A stretch of 13,539 nucleotides of DNA from CAZVWH01 sp964631175. GTDB lineage: Bacteria > Planctomycetota > Phycisphaerae > Sedimentisphaerales > Anaerobacaceae. Made by a program: the position numbers and the translations under genes. This document shows positions 1 through 6,410 of this stretch, in pieces. Within the stretch, counting starts at the first letter, position 1; the number at the start of each line of letters is the position of its first letter. Below the pieces are notes generated by a model. The model was not told the origin of the DNA and did not search any database. It saw only the letters and a list, made by a program, of their open reading frames with translations. The DNA is taken from the NCBI GenBank assembly GCA_964631175.1, contig CAZVWH010000077.1:1-13539 (forward strand), read 5' to 3'.

Positions 1-167
1 TTTTTGACACGGAATTACACCGATTTACTTAGCGATGATAATAATTTTTGATTTTCATTGTTGGATTTTAGAAGTAAAAATGTCTGGGGTGATACCCGAT
101 ACGCGATGCTGGATACTCGATACTCAAATGTCAATCCTGGATGCTCGACAATAAATGTATGAGTCCT

Positions 168-190
168 AATACCTAAGATACTTAGGTATT
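168..190. repeat. 23-bp palindrome, copy 1 of 3
   Basis: Perfect inverted repeat with arms AATACCTAAG and CTTAGGTATT around a 3-nt centre (ATA). The same arms recur with different centres at 3946-3968 (TAT) and 4036-4058 (TTT). This copy is about 530 bp upstream of the R-M genes and the other two are about 680-790 bp downstream. There is no T-run, so a plain terminator is unlikely. Confidence 0.85.
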
Positions 191-255
191 CTTGTCATTT
201 GAGGAATTTTTATTTGAATAAACCCGGATTTCACAGACTTATTTTTTATGCTTAG

Positions 256-279
256 CCCCGCAATTTATTGCGGGGTTTA
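256..279 (+). terminator. Hairpin CCCCGCAA/TTGCGGGG, terminator-like
   Basis: Perfect 8-bp stem CCCCGCAA (256-263), loop TTTA, TTGCGGGG (268-275), followed by a short T-rich stretch (TTTATT). It could terminate a plus-strand gene lying left of the window. The U-tract is weak, and it shares the TAGCCCC...GGGG pattern of neighbouring repeats, so it may simply be another repeat copy. Confidence 0.4.
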
Positions 280-315
280 TTATTGGTGGTTTAATCAGCC
301 ACAGAGAATTTTAAC

Positions 316-344
316 CACGGATTTCACGGATTGACACGGATTTT
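316..344. repeat. Short tandem repeat, unit CACGGATT
   Basis: Three consecutive CACGGATT units with 9-10 nt periodicity (starting at 316, 325 and 335). A related word, GACACGGAATTACACCGATT, occurs at the left window edge. Low-complexity intergenic sequence with no coding signal. Confidence 0.6.
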
Positions 345-347
345 TTT

Positions 348-445
348 AGCCCCACCACCCCTGGCCTGAGCGCGGTCGAATGGCTGTGGGTGGGGTTCTT
401 CTTTTTGCCACCTGCGGTGCCGGTCAATAAAAAACCACGCAATTG
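348..445. repeat. AGCCCCACCACC repeat, copy 1, with internal insertion
   Basis: This unit starts AGCCCCACCACC and ends CACGCAATTG, and matches the copy at 508-577 on both sides of an extra stretch of about 25 bp at 360-385. Read on the minus strand, the extra stretch contains TTCGACCGCGCTCAGG, the core of the dispersed repeat also seen at 3610-3656, 4177-4196 and inside fabD. Copy 1 therefore looks like copy 2 after insertion of the TTCGAC repeat into the hairpin loop. Confidence 0.7.
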
Positions 446-507
446 CAGATATAAATACTCTTTTTTTGCCACAGAGGACACAGAGAGCACAGAAATTTAT
501 ATTGTTT

Positions 508-577
508 AGCCCCACCACCTGTGGGTGGGGTGTTTCTTTTTGTCACCTGCGGTGCCGTTCAAAAAAACACGCAATTG
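508..577. repeat. AGCCCCACCACC repeat, copy 2 (uninterrupted)
   Basis: Same outer sequence as 348-445, but CCCCACC and GGTGGGG are separated by only a few bases, forming a short hairpin followed by a T-rich run (TGTTTCTTTTTG). The hairpin plus T-run could act as a terminator on the plus strand, but no gene precedes it in the window. Confidence 0.65.
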
Positions 578-584
578 TGACATA

Positions 585-639
585 AATATTCCGGTTAGCC
601 GGGAATTCAGCCTTGCAGTGTTCTGCAAAAGGGAATATT
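585..639. promoter_or_regulatory. Nested inverted repeats upstream of the methyltransferase gene
   Basis: Outer arms AATATTCC (585-592) and GGAATATT (632-639) enclose two smaller hairpins: CCGG-TTAG-CCGG (591-602) and TTGCAG-TGTT-CTGCAA (613-628). This lies 84 nt before the methyltransferase start, in the region where its promoter or operator should be. No controller (C) protein gene is present, so self-regulation by the methyltransferase or a leader-RNA structure is conceivable. Function is inferred from position only. Confidence 0.35.
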
Positions 640-723
640 GTCTTTTAGAATAGTCTTTGTAAAATAGGATGGAATAATAAAACATTAATAATCAGGTAAA
701 CAAATATCCCAAGAGGTCAATAT

Positions 724-2313
724 ATGGAGGTACCAGATAAAAGGAAAAACGAAAAATTAGGGGCCTACGCGGAGAGGCTAGCCGAATTATATTGCAAGAA
801 CGAAAGTGTTGAGAAACGTAAGATTAAGGGTCAGTTTTTTACTCCTGCACAAGTAGCAAGATTTATGGTGGATATGTTCAATATAAACAAACGGCAAATA
901 AGATTACTCGACCCAGGCGCAGGAGTAGGAATGCTTTTTGCCTCCTTTTGCGATAGATTAACAGGATATAGCAAATCTTTCGAGTTAATGGTCGATGCTT
1001 ATGAGAACGATCCGAAACTTCAGCCTTTCCTGAAGGCTGTTTTAGAGTCATGCAAGAAAACGCTTGGTGCCAAGGGAACCAACCTAAAGTATCGTATCTA
1101 TAGCCGGGATTTCATTTTGGAGAATGAGGCATATATGAATAAGAATGGCCTCTTTTACGGAAAAGAAGAATCGCTTCTTTACGATTTTGCAATTGCAAAT
1201 CCACCTTATTACAAACTGAACAAAAATTCCCCGCACGCTGCTATTATGAGAGACTGCGCTTGTGGACAGCCTAACATATATACTTCTTTTATGATGATCT
1301 CGGCAAATATGTTGAAGCCCGGAGGAGAAATGGTGTTCATCACACCAAGAAGTTTTTGTTCTGGTCTTTATTATAAGAAGTTTCGGCGATGGTTTTTAGA
1401 TAATGTTAAATTATCACATGTTCACGTATTCGAGTCACGCAATGAGATTTTCGACATAGACAAGATATTACAGGAGAACATCATACTTAAAGCCGAGAGA
1501 AAGGATGGAAAAGCAAATCGGGGGAAAATGGTCATATCTACAACTAAGAACAAGCATTTTAGCAAAATGAAGAAACTAACTTTTTCAGACCCGAAGCTGC
1601 TCATCAATAATAGCGAAGAATCCTTTATAAAATTACCCTGTTCGCCCATTGACATTGCTGTTTTGAACGTAGTAGATAAATGGCCCTTCAAGTTAAGGGA
1701 TTTAGGCTTAGAGATTTCAACAGGGCCTGTGGTTCCTTTTAGGGCCAAGAAATATCTTATCCTGAAATCCACAAGTAACGGGAAATCAGTGCCTTTGTTG
1801 TGGATGCACAATATGAAAGGTATCAAAACGATATGGCCCGAAAATAAGAACAAAAAGTCTATTGCTATCAAAGTAACAGAAAATAGTAAGAAGTTATTGT
1901 TGCCAGTCAAAAATTATGTCCTTGTAAGGCGATTCAGTTCAAAAGAAGAACCTCGCAGGTTACATTCGTCGGTTTTTTTAGAATTAGAATTCCCACACGA
2001 AGCGATTGGCATTGAAAATCATTTGAATTACATTCACAAACCGGGTAGACATTTGTCTGTTAATGAAGCATATGGTATATCGGCAATTCTGAACACAGCA
2101 ATAGTGGATAATTACTTCAGAACCCTTAACGGCAATACGCAAGTCAACGCAACAGACATAAGGAGCCTTCCTTTCCCTTCAATAAAGGATGTTAAAAGAA
2201 TAGGGCAGGTTGTTCGTAAAAAGTTGGATAGTGAGACAGAATTTGACCTGGATAAATCAGTGGGAGTCGTATTGGGTATAGATAAAAATTTAATAGATAT
2301 GCTGCATAAATAA
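724..2313 (+). CDS. N6-adenine DNA methyltransferase, BsuBI/PstI-type R-M modification subunit
   Basis: Transfers a methyl group from S-adenosylmethionine to adenine N6 in the target site, protecting host DNA from the partner endonuclease encoded next. The 529-residue product shows the gamma-class order of motifs: GQFFTP (about 36-41, motif X, cofactor side), LLDPGAGVGML (61-71, motif I, SAM binding) and NPPY (159-162, motif IV, catalytic). ITPRSFCSG (206-214) follows, then a long C-terminal part (about 300-529) expected to hold target recognition, ending with a conserved-looking LNGNTQVNATDIRSLPFPS segment (478-496). The length is close to M.BsuBI and M.PstI, which are about 500 residues. 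An AGAGGT ribosome site at 712-717 supports this start. The endonuclease partner fixes the subfamily; sequence specificity is not provable here, and CTGCAG is only the family precedent. Many stretches look A+T-rich compared with the fab genes. Confidence 0.88.
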   Translation: MEVPDKRKNEKLGAYAERLAELYCKNESVEKRKIKGQFFTPAQVARFMVDMFNINKRQIRLLDPGAGVGMLFASFCDRLTGYSKSFELMVDAYENDPKLQPFLKAVLESCKKTLGAKGTNLKYRIYSRDFILENEAYMNKNGLFYGKEESLLYDFAIANPPYYKLNKNSPHAAIMRDCACGQPNIYTSFMMISANMLKPGGEMVFITPRSFCSGLYYKKFRRWFLDNVKLSHVHVFESRNEIFDIDKILQENIILKAERKDGKANRGKMVISTTKNKHFSKMKKLTFSDPKLLINNSEESFIKLPCSPIDIAVLNVVDKWPFKLRDLGLEISTGPVVPFRAKKYLILKSTSNGKSVPLLWMHNMKGIKTIWPENKNKKSIAIKVTENSKKLLLPVKNYVLVRRFSSKEEPRRLHSSVFLELEFPHEAIGIENHLNYIHKPGRHLSVNEAYGISAILNTAIVDNYFRTLNGNTQVNATDIRSLPFPSIKDVKRIGQVVRKKLDSETEFDLDKSVGVVLGIDKNLIDMLHK

Positions 2314-2317
2314 ATCG

Positions 2318-3268
2318 ATGACTATGAGCAAAATAAGCGATGCCATTGAAATTTTAAAAGCTCTGGGATTACCAAAGGCACAGCAGAATAAAAGGTCGGG
2401 TTTGACATTGCTGGCTTTGCTTGATCTAAAAGAAAGCAACAAATGGTCAGCGAGTAAGCAAAGAAGCATAAGAATCCATGACATTCTTGAGTTTGTTCTG
2501 ACTACTTATGGTAAACAGTATGCCGAAAATACGAGAGAAACGATAAGGCGACAAACACTACATCAGTTCGAACAAGCAGGTATAGTTGAAAAAAACCACG
2601 ACGACCCTCAGAGACCTACTAACAGCCCCCTCACCGTTTACTCAATCGAAAGCGATACGCTTGAGGTAGTAAAAAAATACGGCACTCTTGGTTGGAATTC
2701 TGCTGTAAATAAGTGGGTGAAACGAAGGGGAAAGCTGATTGACAGGTATGAGAAACGTCGAAAAAAATATCTTATATCCGTGGATTTGCCTAGAGGCTCT
2801 TCGGTGGATTTTTCTCCAGGTAAACATAACAAGCTTCAGGTTCAAGTGATCACCGAATTTAGGGTAAGATTCTGCTCAGAAACATCCGTTGTTTATGTTG
2901 GTGATACGGCCAGGAAGTTGCTGCACGTGGATAAAAAACTGTTGAAGAAGTTAAGAATACCGCTTACGGAACATGACAAACTCCCCGATGTCGTCCTTTT
3001 TGACCAGAAAAGAAGCGTTCTTTTTTTAATAGAAGCCGTCACAGCACATGGCCCTTTGTCTCCCAAGAGACAAATAGAATTGGAACGCACACTTAAATGC
3101 TGTAATGCCAAAAGAGTCTATGTAAGCGCATTTCCAGGTTTCGCTGAATTCAAGAAACATATCAACAATATTGCTTGGGATACCGAGGTCTGGATAAGCG
3201 ACAAACCGGACCATATGATTCACTTTAATGGTCCGAAATTTTTTACTGTCTATAGCAACAAAAAGTAG
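2318..3268 (+). CDS. Type II restriction endonuclease, BsuBI/PstI family
   Basis: Cuts unmethylated DNA at the site protected by the adjacent methyltransferase. The 316-residue length matches what I recall for R.BsuBI and is near R.PstI. Residues 1 to about 130 look like the helical, winged-helix-type N-terminal domain (for example TRETIRRQTLHQFEQAGIV, 72-90). The C-terminal half carries the nuclease core: LPDVVLFD (222-229) followed by FLIEAVTAHGPLSPKRQIEL (236-255), giving a PD...E-A-V active site, where D224 and E239 are the likely metal ligands. The classical lysine of PD-(D/E)xK is not obvious, as in this family. The gene starts 4 nt after the methyltransferase stop without a clear Shine-Dalgarno sequence, so translational coupling is likely. 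ATG at 2324 is an alternative start. Both genes look intact, so the system is probably active. Confidence 0.88.
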   Translation: MTMSKISDAIEILKALGLPKAQQNKRSGLTLLALLDLKESNKWSASKQRSIRIHDILEFVLTTYGKQYAENTRETIRRQTLHQFEQAGIVEKNHDDPQRPTNSPLTVYSIESDTLEVVKKYGTLGWNSAVNKWVKRRGKLIDRYEKRRKKYLISVDLPRGSSVDFSPGKHNKLQVQVITEFRVRFCSETSVVYVGDTARKLLHVDKKLLKKLRIPLTEHDKLPDVVLFDQKRSVLFLIEAVTAHGPLSPKRQIELERTLKCCNAKRVYVSAFPGFAEFKKHINNIAWDTEVWISDKPDHMIHFNGPKFFTVYSNKK

Positions 3269-3591
3269 AGTTCAACTATATCATAAGGAACCATATAGAA
3301 AGTCACTTCTCCTGATAAATTGACAGGACAAAAGGCAAATCCTTTACAGTTGCTTTTATCATACCAAATCCGTTTCAAATATTTTGTTGAAATTATCAAA
3401 ATAGCAGCATAAAATAAGTTTAGTCCTTTAGGTGTTTACCAAGTGGGATATTGTTTTTCTTGTATCACGGTGGTCGGCTTCGCCTACCTCACGGGCTGAA
3501 GCGTTTTGTATAGCTCTGCCACAGGTACGGAGGATGGCCCAGACCAGAACGCAGTAAATTAAAACGGGTATCCCGGAAGATATATTCATAG

Positions 3592-3800
3592 AAATCCGAA
3601 ATTCTAATCCTTCGACTTGGTTCGACTTCGCTCACCACAGGTCGCTCAGGACAGGTATTAAAATCCGAAATTCTAATCCTTCGTAGTTCCAGCTTTATCC
3701 TTCGTAGTTCCAGCCTTCGCAGCCGCTTCGGCGGAGTAGGCACTACGGAGAATGGACTTCGCAGTCCCTTAGGGAAGTAGGCACTACGGAGAACGGACAA
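3592..3800. repeat. Composite block of dispersed repeats
   Basis: Contains a 23-bp direct repeat beginning AAATCCGAAATTC and ending TAATCCTTCG (3592-3614 and 3661-3683), and two copies of CCTTCGTAGTTCCAGC followed, in the other orientation, by two copies of GTAGGCACTACGGAGAA. A TTCGAC...GCTCAGGACAGG element lies at 3610-3656. Related CTCCGTAGTGCCT and CTAAGG words return at 9108-9230, and GTAGGCACT returns at 10099-10107. The inverted CTTCGTAG/CTACGGAG arms could form a large hairpin. A minus-strand reading frame across the block is a by-product of the repeats. Confidence 0.7.
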
Positions 3801-3945
3801 ATTCAAATGAATAAAATCTAAAAATTCAAAACAAGGGACGTCGTACTGCTACAGATTATGTGTGAATATGGAAATGGTGCGAAATATCGCACCCTACATG
3901 CTGCCAGATTCGTGTTTTTGGTACTTTTCTGATTGATTTTCAAAG

Positions 3946-3968
3946 AATACCTAAGTATCTTAGGTATT
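3946..3968. repeat. 23-bp palindrome, copy 2 of 3
   Basis: Arms AATACCTAAG and CTTAGGTATT with centre TAT. It begins exactly 90 bp before copy 3 and has the same arms as the copy at 168-190. Confidence 0.85.
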
Positions 3969-4035
3969 GAGACTCGAACACTTGGTATCAAGTATCTATA
4001 ATCTTATACTAAATAAGGATTCATCAGTCGGTAAG

Positions 4036-4058
4036 AATACCTAAGTTTCTTAGGTATT
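4036..4058. repeat. 23-bp palindrome, copy 3 of 3
   Basis: Arms AATACCTAAG and CTTAGGTATT with centre TTT. The arms are identical in all three copies while the centre varies, which suggests that pairing of the arms is conserved or that the copies spread recently. Confidence 0.85.
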
Positions 4059-4214
4059 AATAATAATACTTTTATGTACGTTTATACAGAGTCGAGTCCC
4101 GTATGATAGGCATGTTGTTTGACCATGCGGTTAATAATCATGTTTAACCCAATGGGAGCAGTGGATTCCCGTTCCTTCGACCTTGCTCAGGACAGGTTTC
4201 ACGGGAATGACAGA

Positions 4215-4234
4215 CCCCCAGGCAAGCCTGGGGG
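4215..4234 (-). terminator. G+C-rich hairpin downstream of fabD
   Basis: Perfect 9-bp stem CCCCCAGGC/GCCTGGGGG with an AA loop, about 60 bp past the fabD stop on the minus strand. The following sequence (TCTGTCATT) is only weakly T-rich, so it may be an inefficient terminator of the rpmF-plsX-fabH-fabD operon or just a repeat. Confidence 0.35.
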
Positions 4235-4296
4235 CTAAACAATCATACAACCTACATCATTCACCCCCGCGTCTTCCTGTCGCCTGACTCTGCGAC

Positions 4297-5319
4297 TCAC
4301 GTCGCATGACGTGGCAGCAGGGAAGACAGGAGCGGGGGCAAATTGCTAATGTTTATGACTTGTGTTTTTCTGCTGATCCTGCGCATAAGGCCGGTCAGGA
4401 CTCTGCCAGGCCCAATCTCGTAAAACTGTTCCACGCCGTCAGCTAAAAGCTGCTCCATACATTTTTGCCAGTAAATCGGGCTGGTCAATTGCTTTGTTAA
4501 GCCCTCCACGATTTTTTCAGCACTTGTGTAGTACTCTGCATTTATGTTGGCAATAACTTTAATATCGACCGGCTTTGAAATTTTACAATTTAATAGAGCT
4601 TTATGAAGCTCATCCGCTGCGCTGGACATCATTTCGGTATGAAAAGCACCGGCTACTTCCAGCCGAACCGCTTTTATCGCGCCATATTTTGGTGCTAATT
4701 CTTCCGCCCGCTTGCAGGCTGATTTGCTGCCACTTATCACAATCTGGCCAGGACAATTAAAATTGACCGGTTCGACAAGCTCACGGCTGGCCGGTTCGAC
4801 AAGCTCACGGCTGGCCGGTTCGACAAGCTCACGGCTGGCCGGTTCGATAAGCTCACCCTGACTTGCTTCGGCACAAAGCTGCCGAACTTTTTCCTCGTCA
4901 AGGCCAATTATACTAACCATTGCACCTTCGGTGGCCTCTGAGGCTGCCTGCATGGCCTGGCCGCGTTTCTGTACTAAAATAAGCGCATCCTCAAAACTAA
5001 CCACACCTGCTGCATATAGAGCGGTATATTCGCCGAGACTGAGACCTGCTGTTATATCGGGTTTTATACTGCTAAAGGGAGGATTCGTTTTCAGAACCTC
5101 TAAGATAGCAGCAGATGTCACAAAAATTGCGGGCTGTGAAACGGTCGTAGTATTTAGCCCCTCTGGGGGTCCCTCAAAGCAGATCCTTCGTAAATCGTAT
5201 CCGATGATTTTGTTGGCCTGTTCATAAATCTTAGCTGCTACATGGAAAGACTGGGCGATTTTGGCGCCCATCCCTACCTCTTGAGCACCTTGTCCCGGAA
5301 ATAAAAAAGCAGTCTTCAT
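4297..5319 (-). CDS. fabD: Malonyl-CoA:ACP transacylase with repeat-derived insertion
   Basis: Moves malonyl from CoA to acyl carrier protein in the cytoplasm, supplying two-carbon units for type II fatty acid synthesis. Hallmarks are FPGQGAQ (7-13), the nucleophile serine in GLSLGEY (Ser94), GAFHT with catalytic His227, FNCPGQIVISG (187-197) and EIGPGRVLTGLMRRI (301-315). Residues about 158-184 contain consecutive PASRELVE units encoded by a 24-bp tandem repeat. The Ser-His spacing is 133 residues against 109 in E. coli FabD (Ser92/His201), exactly 24 residues more, or three repeat units. The last ~14 residues (PPLLSSLLPRHAT) look like an extra tail encoded by hairpin-forming sequence. It lies 65 nt downstream of fabH, and the ribosome site is weak. 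All catalytic residues are kept and it is the only fabD in view, so I judge it functional. Confidence 0.93.
   Translation of the reverse strand: MKTAFLFPGQGAQEVGMGAKIAQSFHVAAKIYEQANKIIGYDLRRICFEGPPEGLNTTTVSQPAIFVTSAAILEVLKTNPPFSSIKPDITAGLSLGEYTALYAAGVVSFEDALILVQKRGQAMQAASEATEGAMVSIIGLDEEKVRQLCAEASQGELIEPASRELVEPASRELVEPASRELVEPVNFNCPGQIVISGSKSACKRAEELAPKYGAIKAVRLEVAGAFHTEMMSSAADELHKALLNCKISKPVDIKVIANINAEYYTSAEKIVEGLTKQLTSPIYWQKCMEQLLADGVEQFYEIGPGRVLTGLMRRISRKTQVINISNLPPLLSSLLPRHAT
4771..4858. repeat. 24-bp tandem repeat inside fabD
   Basis: Three identical 24-bp units starting TTCGACAAGCTCACGGCTGG (4771-4794, 4795-4818, 4819-4842), then a diverged fourth beginning TTCGATAAGCTCA (4843). Each unit is eight codons, so the frame is kept. 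The core TTCGAC..GCTCA is shared with intergenic repeats at 360-385, 3610-3656 and 4177-4196. Identical neighbouring units imply recent expansion or ongoing copy-number change. Confidence 0.92.
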
Positions 5320-5348
5320 GATTCGTATCTCGTACTGAGTCGTGGGTT

Positions 5349-5376
5349 ACGCAATACGCAATACGCATGACGCAAT
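5349..5376. repeat. Heptamer tandem repeat between fabH and fabD
   Basis: Four consecutive 7-bp units: ACGCAAT, ACGCAAT, ACGCATG, ACGCAAT. They fill much of the 65-nt fabH-fabD gap, which also contains degenerate GATACGA-like words related to those near 92-125. The array sits 30-57 nt before the fabD start on the minus strand, so copy-number change would alter the intergenic leader. Confidence 0.7.
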
Positions 5377-5384
5377 ACGAACAA

Positions 5385-6410
5385 TTATAACTGAATTACG
5401 CTTGAGCCCCAAGTCAATCCCGCACCGAAAGCCACGAAAATCACGATATCGCCTTTCTTGACTTTACCCTCTTTGACACACCCATCAAAAGCCAGGGGCA
5501 CCGACGCTGCGGACGTATTGCCAAATTCGCTGATATTTATATAAACCTTTTCGCTGGGAAATCTTAGCCGCTTGGCTGCAGATTCAATAATCCTTCCGTT
5601 CATCTGGTGTGAAATCAGCATCTTAATATCATCGACGCTCAAGCTACAACGCTCAAGGCACTCGGTAACGGTTTCGACAATCCGCCTAACCGCTTGTTGG
5701 TAAACCTCTCTACCCTTGATTTCCATATAAATTTTTTTCGGGTCGTCTAATTCTTTGTGCGCTGGATAGCGAGAGCCATACGCCTGGCAATTCAGCGCTT
5801 CCCAGCAATCACCATCCGAAGATAGGGTACTATATATAATTCCCTTGCAATCATCATTAGTGTTCGCAGGTCGGGACTCAAGCACGACGGCTCCTGCGCC
5901 GTCTCCAAAAAGAATACAGCTTGTCCGGTCTGTCCAGTCGGTAATCTTGGTCAAGGTCTCGGCCCCTATTACGAGAGCATTTTTGTATCGACCACTCTCT
6001 AAGAACTGCTGCACAATCGACAGGCCATAGATAAAACCGCTGCAAGCAGCGGCTAAATCGAACACCCACGCTTTTTTTGCCTGTAGAGAGCGCTGTACAA
6101 AAGACGCCGTGGAAGGGAAAACCATCTCAGGCGTGATAGTAGCCACAATAATAATATCAAGCTCGGCGGCATCGAGCTTTGCATCGGCTAAAGCTCTTTT
6201 GGCCGCCTCTGTGGCTAAAAGTGCGGTAGTTTCATCGTCAGTAGTAATGTGTCGAACCTTGATGCCCGTCCGGGTCGTGATCCATTCGTCCGTAGTATCC
6301 ACCATCTTCGCCAAGTATTCATTTGTTATTAACTTTGCCGGCACAAACGAACCACATCCTGCAATAACAGCGTGATAAGGGCGGGCCGGCTCCTCAATTG
6401 ATTTGTGCAT
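5385..6410 (-). CDS. fabH: 3-oxoacyl-ACP synthase III (KAS III)
   Basis: Condenses an acyl-CoA primer with malonyl-ACP, the initiating step of type II fatty acid synthesis. The 341-residue product has the thiolase-fold triad: Cys123 in DLAAACSGFIYGLS, His268 in ISHQMNGRI and Asn298 in EFGNTSAAS. It also has DEWITTRTGI (41-50), FGDGAGAVVLES (168-179) and the C-terminal FGAGLTWGSS (328-337). The length is near the usual 310-340, with a short N-terminal extension before VIAGCG. The start overlaps the end of plsX by 17 nt and is backed by an AAGGA ribosome site at 6417-6421 (minus strand), so the two are probably translationally coupled. The second key substrate, malonyl-ACP, is made by FabD encoded next. 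Confidence 0.95.
   Translation of the reverse strand: MHKSIEEPARPYHAVIAGCGSFVPAKLITNEYLAKMVDTTDEWITTRTGIKVRHITTDDETTALLATEAAKRALADAKLDAAELDIIIVATITPEMVFPSTASFVQRSLQAKKAWVFDLAAACSGFIYGLSIVQQFLESGRYKNALVIGAETLTKITDWTDRTSCILFGDGAGAVVLESRPANTNDDCKGIIYSTLSSDGDCWEALNCQAYGSRYPAHKELDDPKKIYMEIKGREVYQQAVRRIVETVTECLERCSLSVDDIKMLISHQMNGRIIESAAKRLRFPSEKVYINISEFGNTSAASVPLAFDGCVKEGKVKKGDIVIFVAFGAGLTWGSSVIQL

Larger units (their letters stand above)
1..723. other. Gene-free, repeat-rich region upstream of the R-M module
   Basis: No convincing coding sequence is seen here. The stretch holds degenerate runs of the GATACYCGATAC kind (about 92-125), a 23-bp palindrome (168-190), a terminator-like hairpin (256-279), a short tandem CACGGATT repeat (316-344), and two related AGCCCCACCACC repeats (348-445 and 508-577). 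Nested inverted repeats at 585-639 lie just upstream of the methyltransferase gene. Words such as CCACGGATTTCACGGATT and CCACAGAGGACACAGAGAG are typical of intergenic filler in environmental planctomycete-like genomes (recollection, not searched). Confidence 0.7.
3269..4296. other. Gene-free, repeat-rich region between the R-M module and fabD
   Basis: 3269-3470 is A+T-rich with no gene; a weak hairpin (AAAGGCAA with TTGCTTTT, about 3330-3358) might end R-M transcription. 3592-3800 is a block of dispersed repeats. Two more copies of the 23-bp palindrome follow (3946-3968 and 4036-4058), then a TTCGAC repeat at 4177-4196 and G+C-rich hairpins at 4215-4234 and 4264-4338 before the fabD stop. Confidence 0.7.

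Noticed and set aside
1422..1910. 162-codon minus-strand frame inside the methyltransferase gene
   Set aside because: It is the antisense shadow of a gene whose motifs are clear on the plus strand.
3489..3806. 105-codon minus-strand reading frame
   Set aside because: It translates the dispersed repeat block (VSEVEPS and RRIRISDF strings), has no family features, and repeats itself only because the DNA does.
3946..4058. Possible CRISPR-like array of two palindromes 90 bp apart
   Set aside because: Only two local copies, fully palindromic 23-bp units, no further spacers and no cas genes.
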